Below are positions 57,078 through 64,000 of a stretch of DNA of 64,000 nt, piece after piece. The notes under the pieces were generated by a model. The model ran no database searches. It was not told the origin of the DNA and was given only the letters and a program-made list of their open reading frames with translations. How positions within the stretch are numbered: position 1 is the first letter of the stretch; the number at the start of each line of letters is the position of its first letter. Location of the stretch: positions 20,555,804 through 20,619,803 of the forward strand of contig NC_012872.2 of NCBI RefSeq assembly GCF_000003195.3, read 5' to 3'. The DNA is from Sorghum bicolor (taxonomy: Eukaryota > Streptophyta > Magnoliopsida > Poales > Poaceae). A program made the position numbers and the translations under genes.

Positions 57078-60000
57078 GTGAACTACAAGACCGGTGGATC
57101 ACATTGGGTGATTGATAGTGGTTGCACTCAACATATGACCGGAGATCCCCGGATGTTCACCTCTCTTGATGAAGATGTTGACAACCAAGAGAAGATCACA
57201 TTTGGTGACAATTCAAAAGGGAAAGTCAAGGGTCTAGGAAAGGTTGCTATTTCAAATGACAACTCCATCACCAATGTGCTCTATGTGCAATCTTTGAGTT
57301 TCAACTTGCTCTCGGTTGGACAATTATGTGACCTTGGATTTGAATGTCTATTCAAGAAGAAGGAAGTAATTGTGACCAAGGAAGATGATGATGAAGTGAT
57401 TTTCAAAGGCTTCCGGCACAACAACTTATATGTAGTTGATTTCTCATCAAATGAAGTTGATGTCAAGACTTGCTTATTCACCAAGACTTCTCTTGGGTGG
57501 TTGTGGCATAGAAGGTTAGCACATGTTGGAATGGGCACACTCAAGAAGTTGATGAAGAAAGAGTTGATTAGAGGCTTGAAGGATGTGACATTTGAAAAGG
57601 ACAAGCTTTGTAGTGCATGTCAAGCGGGCAAACAAGTTGCAAACACTCATCCAACTAAAGCCTATCTCTCTACTTCTAGAGTGCTTGAGCTACTTCACAT
57701 GGATTTGTTTGGACCAACCACATATGCTAGCCTTGGAGGCAACAAATATTGCTTGGTCATAGTTGATGATTTTTCCCGGTACACTTGGACATTCCTCTTG
57801 CAAGACAAGGCCGAAGTTGCATCAATATTCAAGAAGTTTGCAAAGAATGCCCAAAATCAATTTGATGTGAAGATCAAGAAAATTAGAAGTGATAATGGCA
57901 AAGAGTTTGACAACACCAACATTGAAGAATATTGTGATGAAGTGGGAATCAAGCATGAGTTCTCCTCAACATACACACCACAACAAAATGGGGTTGTAGA
58001 AAGGAAGAACCGGACTTTGATCACCTTGGCAAGAACAATGCTAGATGAGTACAACACTTCGGAGAAGATGTGGGCCGAGGCAATCAATACCGCATGCTAT
58101 GCATCAAACCGGCTCTTTCCTCACAAGTTCCTAGAGAAGACACCATATGAGTTGCTCAATGGGAAGAAGCCCGATGTCTCATTCTTTAGAGTGTTTGGGT
58201 GCAAGTGCTACATATACAAGAAGCGCCAACACTTGGGAAAATTCCAAAGAAGATGTGACATTGGCTACTTGGTTGGCTATTCATCAAAGTCCAAAGCATA
58301 TAGGGTTTTCAACCATGCCACAAAGATGGTTGAAGAAACATTTGATGTTGAATTTGATGAAACTAATGGCTCCCAAGGAGCAAGTGATAATCTTGATGAT
58401 GTAGGTGGTGAACCATTGAGGGATGCCATGAAGAACATGCCGGTGGGAGACATCAAGCCAAAAGAAGATGATGATGATGTACAAATCATTGAGCCACCAT
58501 CCACCTCACAAGGTCCACAAGATGAAGACAAGGATGTGAGAAATGCTCATGAAGACACCCAAGTCACTCATGAGCAATCGGTGGCACAAGCACAAGATGT
58601 TGATGCTCCCCAACCAACCCCTCAAGTGGCACCAAGAAGAACATCACATCTCCTCCAAGATCACTCTCAAGATCTCATTATCGGGAGTCCATCACGTGGT
58701 GTAACTACTCGTTCTAGACATGCTTTATTTATTGAACATCACGCTTTTGTGTCTCTTGAAGATGAACCAAAGACTATAGAGGAAGCTCTTCGTGATGCGG
58801 ATTGGATCATGACCATGCAAGAGGAGTTGAATAACTTCACTCGCAACCAAGTATGGACACTTGAAGAGCGACCCAAAGATGCAAGAGTGATTGGAACAAA
58901 GTGGGTCTTCCGGAACAAGAAGGATGATCAAGGCAAAGTGGTGCGCAACAAGGCAAGACTTGTGGCAAAAGGCTTTTCACAAGTGGAAGGTCTTGACTTC
59001 GGTGAAACCTTTGCACCGGTGGCAAGACTTGAAGCAATCTGTATCCTACTTGCATATGCATCTAGTCATGATATCAAGTTATTTCAAATGGATGTGAAAA
59101 GTGCTTTTTTAAATGGTTATATTAATGAGCTTGTCTATGTTGAGCAACCCCCCGGTTTTGAAGATCCTAGGTACCCCAAGCATGTCTACCGGTTGTCCAA
59201 GGCTCTCTATGGTCTCAAGCAAGCTCCTAGAGCTTGGTATGAGAGGCTTAGGGACTTCCTCATTGAGAAGGGCTTCAAGATTGGGAAAGTTGACACAACA
59301 CTCTTCACCAAGAAAATGAATGGGGAAATCTTCATATGCCAAGTTTATGTTGATGATATTATTTTTGGCTCTACTAATGAAGATTTTTGCAAGGAATTTG
59401 GTGATTTGATGTCCAAGGAGTTTGAGATGTCCATGATTGGCGAGCTATCCTTCTTCCTAGGATTTCAAGTCAAGCAAATGAAGGAAGGGGTCTTCATCTC
59501 TCAAGAGAAGTACACTCAAGATCTTCTCAAGAGGTTCAAGATGATGGATTGCAAGCCAATCAAGACTCCCATGGCATCAAATGGGCATCTCGACTTGGAT
59601 GAGGGAGGTAACCCTATTGACAAGACTCTCTATCGCTCCATGATAGGAAGTCTACTCTACCTCACCGCATCTAGGCCCGATATAATGTTTAGTGTGTGTA
59701 TGTGTGCAAGATATCAAGCAATGCCTATGGAATCTCACTTGATTGCGGTCAAAAGAATTCTTAGGTATCTAAAATACACACCTTGCCTAGGCTTGTGGTA
59801 TCCCAAAGGTGCAAGATTCCAACTTGTAGGCTATTCCGATTCGGATTATGCCGGGTGCCGGATTGATAGAAAAAGCACATCCGGAGGGTGCCACTTCCTA
59901 GGTAGATCACTTGTCTCTTGGATGTCAAAGAAACAAAATAGTGTTGCTTTGTCAACGGCCGAGGCGGAATACATAGGCGCCGGTGCTTGTTGTGCACAAA

Positions 60001-60305
60001 TACTCTACATGAAACAAACTTTGCTAGACTATGGTGTAGTACTAGACAAAGTACCTTTGTTGTGTGACAACGAAAGTGCCGTAAAACTTGCAAACAACCC
60101 GGTTCAACACACCCGCACAAAACATATTGACATCCGCCACCACTTCCTTAGGGATCACGTTGCTAAAGGTGACATATCCCTGGAAAATGTGGGAACGGAA
60201 AATCAATTGGCAGATATCTTCACAAAACCCCTAGATGAAGCTAGGTTTTGTATGTTGAGAAATGAACTTAACGTGCTTGACATGTCTAACTTCACTAAAA
60301 GATAA
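57078..60305 (+). CDS. pol: E5 pol polyprotein, intact: protease, integrase, RT, RNase H
   Basis: 1075 codons without a stop; the frame opens right after TAG 57075-57077 and has no ATG at its start, as expected for a gag-pol fusion. Protease DSGCTQHMTGD at residues 13-23. GAG-pre-integrase zinc region LWHRRLAHVG...CSACQAGKQ at about 140-185. Integrase with LHMDLFGP (about 205), IRSDNGKEF (about 268) and NGVVERKNRTL (about 304): all DDE residues. RT with WVFRNKKDDQGKVVRNKARL near 600 and catalytic YVDD at 757-760. RNase H with YSDSDYAG near 918, STAEAEY near 960 and the TKHIDIRHHFLRDH end. The integrase-before-RT order is copia. Every catalytic motif is present. Confidence 0.95.
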   Translation: MNYKTGGSHWVIDSGCTQHMTGDPRMFTSLDEDVDNQEKITFGDNSKGKVKGLGKVAISNDNSITNVLYVQSLSFNLLSVGQLCDLGFECLFKKKEVIVTKEDDDEVIFKGFRHNNLYVVDFSSNEVDVKTCLFTKTSLGWLWHRRLAHVGMGTLKKLMKKELIRGLKDVTFEKDKLCSACQAGKQVANTHPTKAYLSTSRVLELLHMDLFGPTTYASLGGNKYCLVIVDDFSRYTWTFLLQDKAEVASIFKKFAKNAQNQFDVKIKKIRSDNGKEFDNTNIEEYCDEVGIKHEFSSTYTPQQNGVVERKNRTLITLARTMLDEYNTSEKMWAEAINTACYASNRLFPHKFLEKTPYELLNGKKPDVSFFRVFGCKCYIYKKRQHLGKFQRRCDIGYLVGYSSKSKAYRVFNHATKMVEETFDVEFDETNGSQGASDNLDDVGGEPLRDAMKNMPVGDIKPKEDDDDVQIIEPPSTSQGPQDEDKDVRNAHEDTQVTHEQSVAQAQDVDAPQPTPQVAPRRTSHLLQDHSQDLIIGSPSRGVTTRSRHALFIEHHAFVSLEDEPKTIEEALRDADWIMTMQEELNNFTRNQVWTLEERPKDARVIGTKWVFRNKKDDQGKVVRNKARLVAKGFSQVEGLDFGETFAPVARLEAICILLAYASSHDIKLFQMDVKSAFLNGYINELVYVEQPPGFEDPRYPKHVYRLSKALYGLKQAPRAWYERLRDFLIEKGFKIGKVDTTLFTKKMNGEIFICQVYVDDIIFGSTNEDFCKEFGDLMSKEFEMSMIGELSFFLGFQVKQMKEGVFISQEKYTQDLLKRFKMMDCKPIKTPMASNGHLDLDEGGNPIDKTLYRSMIGSLLYLTASRPDIMFSVCMCARYQAMPMESHLIAVKRILRYLKYTPCLGLWYPKGARFQLVGYSDSDYAGCRIDRKSTSGGCHFLGRSLVSWMSKKQNSVALSTAEAEYIGAGACCAQILYMKQTLLDYGVVLDKVPLLCDNESAVKLANNPVQHTRTKHIDIRHHFLRDHVAKGDISLENVGTENQLADIFTKPLDEARFCMLRNELNVLDMSNFTKR

Positions 60306-60822
60306 AAGTTGTGTGTTGAAGCTTGTAAATAACTTTTGCTTTGCATATCATGCATGCTAAAACTAAAATTTCAACTTGCATGTAGGGCTTGTCTAACATG
60401 GTTAAGATAACCCCCTTGAGTGTGTGAAAAAGCTTAACCTTGGATCAAACTTGACAAGCATTAGTTTACTTTCAAGAATTGCATTACAACTCATTTCATA
60501 TGCATTCTTGTTAGTTGATCTTTTCTTTTCGGTTATTCGTTGAGCATCCGCTGTGTTCGTCCATAGATAGGGGGAGCATTCCAAGCTCATTATGAATTAA
60601 ACCCCTAGCTTTATGGCCATACGATGCTCCTTGGTGATTTTCTCGAACTATTTTCTTAAAAAAATCTACTAAGCCTATGGCTAATTATTTGTGAAAACTT
60701 GAGGGTTTGAGAGATGTCACTCATACCAGTTCCATTTGGTGTTTAGTTGTGTGCTTTTGAAGATGGAACTTGGTTGGGTCAAAGTCGGGCGTGGTGCTTA
60801 GTTGAAAAAGTGCTCAGAGGAG
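60306..60822 (+). other. E5 post-pol spacer with polypurine-like tract
   Basis: Non-coding. ATAGGGGGAGCA at 60567-60578 has the form of the polypurine tract found after pol in Sireviruses. No LTR begins after it; the element continues into the palindrome array and env-like gene. Confidence 0.65.
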
Positions 60823-61080
60823 CACCGGACGATGCACCGGACGCTGCCTCTGAGCGTCCGGTGCGGTGAGTGTGCCAGACTGCACTCACCGGACGCTGGA
60901 ACAGTGTTCACTCAGCGTCCGGTGCCGTGCGTCCGGTGCTCACCAGGCGTCACCCGAAGCACCGGACGCTAAAGCCAGCGTCCGGTGCCCATCGTCCGGT
61001 GCGATGCCAAAATGCAAACCTCTCTGCGCATGAGTCCGGTGGTCACCGGACGCGTCCGGTGCAACATAAAGAGCGTCCGG
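60823..61080. repeat. CACCGGAC/GTCCGGTG palindrome array
   Basis: Five CACCGGAC and eight GTCCGGTG half-sites within about 258 bp, often as facing pairs (for example CACCGGACGCTG...CAGCGTCCGGTG). Palindromes of this sequence are a known feature of Sirevirus LTRs; here they lie between pol and the env-like gene. Confidence 0.85.
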
Positions 61081-61655
61081 TGACCCCGCGGCGGGCGCAT
61101 AAAGCCCGCGCCCAGGGGCTTTGAGCGGGCGTTTTTCTTTCCTCCGCCGTCTTCAACCGAGCCGCCCGTGCCCTAGCATCCCAGAATCGCCGCCGCCGCC
61201 GTCCGTTCTCCGGATCCCGGTGCTCGTGGACGTCTTCCCGGTGCCCAGATCCACTTTGCGATCCTCTCCATTCTCTTCCTCGCGCAGATTCAGTCTTCTC
61301 GCGAGTCTTAGGGTTTGGGTGAGTTTCAAATCCTCAGCTTTCAAGGTGCTTTGATCTCATGTGTCTAAGGCAATTGATTTAGGTTGAGATTCCGGTTTCG
61401 ATTGTCTTCGCGTTGCAGCACCTTGTGGAGTAGTTTTGTGGTCTCCATTTTTTGCCGATCGAGTTTCTTCGTCCGGAACGCATCACGCCCATTGATCGTA
61501 AGTCGTTCGCGTTCGTATCTCATCTATTCTTTCGATCCATAGGCGTATCTCATCTCTAGTTGTTTCGATTGCTTATATAGACCTTATCTTGTCGATTCTC
61601 TGCAGTACATTGTTCTCCATTGCCAGTCAGTTGATTGTCGGACACTTGTTTTGCA
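61081..61655 (+). promoter_or_regulatory. Promoter-like leader of the env-like gene, with a possible intron
   Basis: GCATAAAGCC (about 61097-61106) could be a weak TATA box. A pyrimidine- and GC-rich leader with CCGCCGCCGCC follows. A 5' splice-like GGTGAGTTT lies at about 61318, a 3' splice-like TTCTCTGCAG ends at about 61606, and the ATG is at 61656. This layout, a GC-rich 5' UTR with an intron, is that of a plant gene rather than a read-through element. A splice acceptor used from the genomic RNA would also fit. Confidence 0.4.
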
Positions 61656-64000
61656 ATGGCTCGCACGAAGAATGTCAGTGGTCCGACAGCTGGCTCAGGA
61701 GGTTCCCCAGGAGGTGATGGTGGAGATGATCCTCCCCGTCGCTTTTCAGCGGCAGAGAAAGGCAAAGGAAAGAAGCTGGCCACCAAGAAGCGGAAGGCCA
61801 GTGATAGAGATGCAGAGGTCGCAGAGGCAGTTGCAGCAGCAGCCGAGGCAGCCGAGAGGGGTGGCCGCTCTGGTTCTTTGAGGATTGCGGATGATCTTAC
61901 GCCGCGTCAGAGGCGTGCAGTGCTTGAGGCAGAGGCTTTCCATGGATCCCCTCCAGGCACCGTGACGATTGGACGACAGAGGGTCAGGCTTGTGGTCAGG
62001 GATCCAGCTCAGGAGGATCCGGACACTGAGACAGAGACCCAGGCAGAGGGTCCAGCTGAGGGACAGGAGCAGGAGCAGCCACTGAGGAGGTCGACTCGTG
62101 CTTGTACTCAGGCCACTCCCCGGACTGGTACGCAGGGTCAGTCCACCTCCACAGCTCGAGCCACTCCGGCTAGAGGCACTCCAGCTTCCCGCCAGAGGCC
62201 AGTCCGGATCCACCGGGATCTTACTCGTGTGTCAGCCAGGGAGATACAGCAGCTGCGGTTCGTTTCGTTTCCGACTTGGTTTCCAGCTGCCAGGGATCCC
62301 AGAGCTGGTGCCCGTTTCTACACAGTCGTCCAGGAGGACATCTACGAGGCACTGTTCACTCTCAGTCTCAGTTCAGGGAGCACAGGGTGATTGACCTGGA
62401 GATTCTCGGGAACGTGGTAGGGGCAGACATTCGTCAGTACTTTACTTACCTCCACGGACTCCCAGAGCTGCTAGCGCTTCCAGGTACTTATTGTGAGCAG
62501 TGGGTCAGAGAGTTCTATGCGTCAGTGTGGATTTCTCCAGATCACAGCTATATTCACTACGCACTGGCAGGGACAGACTATAGAGTGACAGCTCAGAGGG
62601 CCAGAGAGGTGCTTGGACTGCGAGCCTCTCCCACCAGGATTCACCAGCTCTGCTACGGGAACGTGGATCCCCCTCGTCGTCCTCACGGTGGTGAGATACC
62701 TCCAGTCGACTTCGTGGCTCCCTGTTTCCGTGCACCTTTTGGGGAGGGCTCCAGCAGGACAGTGGCAGACTTGACTCGCCCAGCCAGGATCCTCGACTTT
62801 GTGTTGAGGAAGACTCTTCTCCTCAGGACAGGCTACAGAGATGGATTCACGCGTATGCAGCAGTGGCTTGTCGCTCACCTTATCTCCCAGATGGAGTTTG
62901 ACTTGTGGGATCTTATCGTCTCAGAGATAGAGGACACCATCTCAGAGAGCTTCAGGGGCCGGCGCCAGTTGCCCTACGCACATTGGATCACTCGGCTTAT
63001 TCTTCGTGCTAGGCCACTGCCCCTGCCAGCTCACTTGCAGAGGGAGTTGACTGAGTCAGACACCGTCTTCCCCCACTACGACTCCCGACAGATGTTGAGA
63101 GCACACCACGACCTCAGAGGTGCTCCTCCTCCTCGTGCTCCACGTGGACCGGTGCCCCCACCTTCTCCTAGGGGCACCCGCAGTACAGCAGCAGTTGCAG
63201 AGACAGAGGAGCAGCAGGATATAGCTATTGGCGGTTTTGCAGATGCCGAGGCAGAGGGCGAATTTGACTTCGCCTCAGACAGTTCAGACGATGACTATCA
63301 GCCGCCAGTGACTGACCTTCCTCCCAGAGCTCACGACCACGAGGCAGGCGGTTCTTCGAGTGCTTCGGATCCCGCCCTGCTTGCTATTCTAGAGGGGATG
63401 AGGGCAGATCAGCGCCGTGCAGCTGAGGAGCAGGCGAGGCGTGACAGGGATCAGGCTGCCATCAATGCAGCCATGCAGGATGAGCTCCAGCGTCAGCTTC
63501 TCACCTTTCAGGAGCAGCAGCTTGCCTTCCAGGCCCAGCAGACAGCGATGATGGCCGCTCTGATGGCTGCCTCCGGGATTCAGCTTCCGCAGCTCCCAGG
63601 CATGTCGTCCGTCCGGCCACCTACTCCTGCGCCCCAGACTCAGAGCCCGTCTCAGCAGCCGCCACAGCTACCAGCTCAGAGTCAGCCGTTTTCGACTCCA
63701 CAGCACCAGGTCTCTCAGGGTGCTATTTCTTCAGGCTTTGAGCAGGTACCGCAGTTTACCCCTCTCCGCTCAGGCTTCACTCCTCAGTCAGCTTCAGCGT
63801 CACAGCTAGTGTGGGACTCGCAGACAGATCCGCACCTCAGCTTCACCTACAGTGCTCTGACTGGTGACCCTACGCCTCCTCCTCTGCAGGCCCCTGTAGT
63901 CTTTACGGCGCCAGTCACCACTACAGAGCTTCTGTCGTCGTCTGTAGCGTCGTCCGAGCAGCTTGCACCGTCTACTACCATACCAGAGACGACAGCTACA
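61656..64000 (+). CDS. E5 env-like/accessory protein, one frameshift, continues past the window
   Basis: ATG at 61656 (MARTKNVSGPTAG) opens a basic, low-complexity N-terminus (KGKGKKLATKKRK) and a Thr/Pro/Gln-rich stretch; that frame stops at 62388. From about 62357 the next frame takes over (SQSQFREHRVIDLEILG) and stays open for about 547 codons to the window end. Its middle has WVREFYASVWISPDH, RPARILDFVLRK, LVAHLISQME and YAHWITRLILRA, then an acidic patch (FDFASDSSDDDY), a Glu/Arg/Gln-rich coiled-coil-like stretch and a Pro/Gln-rich tail. The location after pol is that of the Sirevirus env-like gene; the blocks resemble 'putative plant transposon protein' sequences and the E1/E2 accessory proteins. 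I see no signal peptide; a membrane segment could lie beyond the window. Confidence 0.7.

Larger units (their letters stand above)
56803..64000 (+). mobile_element. E5: young Sirevirus (Ty1/copia) with env-like gene, incomplete at both ends
   Basis: Gag C-terminus (56803-57063), intact pol (57078-60305), polypurine-like tract (60567-60578), palindrome array (60823-61080), promoter-like leader and env-like ORF (61656 to the window end). The 5' part is lost in the gap and the 3' LTR lies to the right. Intact pol and CpG-rich palindromes make it the youngest element here. Confidence 0.85.

Noticed and set aside
10614..60305. Joining E0 gag and E5 pol as one Sirevirus split by the nested stack.
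   Set aside because: The two share an overlapping 70-bp gag segment with several differences, far more than a TSD.
60823..61080. Regularly repeated short motifs that might suggest a CRISPR array.
   Set aside because: Half-sites of 8 bp in both orientations with irregular spacing in plant DNA; they fit Sirevirus palindromes.
61656..61690. The env-like protein starts MARTK like histone H3, followed by a Lys-rich stretch.
   Set aside because: Similarity ends after five residues; the rest is low-complexity. Chance or mimicry cannot be told apart, so no histone-like role is claimed.
1..64000. tRNA, rRNA or other structural RNA genes.
   Set aside because: None seen; tRNA-like matches are only retrotransposon primer-binding sites.

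Overview
This is plant nuclear DNA, almost certainly from a grass and probably a panicoid close to sorghum. The reasoning is inference from element types: Tourist-like MITEs with GGCCTTGTTTAG ends, a coiled-coil NB-ARC-LRR resistance gene on one long exon, Sirevirus-type Ty1/copia elements with CACCGGAC/GTCCGGTG palindromes, a chromodomain Ty3/gypsy element with an upstream orf0, and Athila-like gypsy elements. One run of 100 N (56703-56802) shows it comes from a draft assembly.

Layout. 1-474: end of a minus-strand chromovirus-like element (leader, tRNA-Met-type primer site, short LTR). 728-1988: four MITE copies in mixed orientation. 3151-7287: the only convincing host gene, an intact CNL-type NLR on the minus strand. 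7300-10613: intergenic DNA with two more MITEs and a hAT-like element. From 10614 to about 54606 the window is one deeply nested retrotransposon stack. A Sirevirus (E0, plus strand) carries a solo LTR (14137-15893) and an Athila-like element E1 (15974 to at least 42534, minus). E1 carries E2 (19887-30201), an LTR-body-LTR-body-LTR tandem array, and E3 (33332-42088). An LTR of another Athila-like family sits at 42535 in the primer site of E1, and is split by the chromovirus E4 (42717-54606, plus), whose own LTR holds one more solo LTR (46777-48429). Target-site duplications (TSDs) support most joins. 54607-56702 is unassigned DNA plus a reverse-oriented Sirevirus-type LTR. 56803-64000 is a second, much younger Sirevirus (E5) with an intact pol and a long env-like accessory ORF running off the window.

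How the parts work. E1, E2 and E3 have gag and aspartic protease but no reverse transcriptase or integrase, so they must depend on enzymes from other elements. Each carries an accessory ORF downstream of protease. The accessory proteins of E1 and E2 share conserved blocks with the env-like protein of the copia element E5. In E1, E2, E3 and E5 the accessory ORF is preceded by a promoter-like module (GC palindromes, usually plus a TATA-like box); in E1 and E3 this clearly resembles the same element's own LTR. This possible 'accessory cassette', shared across two retrotransposon superfamilies, is the most interesting signal here.

Conservation and decay. Coding remnants in E0-E4 carry stops that mostly look like C-to-T or G-to-A changes (CGA to TGA, TGG to TAG, CAG to TAG), as expected for methylated, silenced DNA. 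The NLR and the E5 pol are free of stops.
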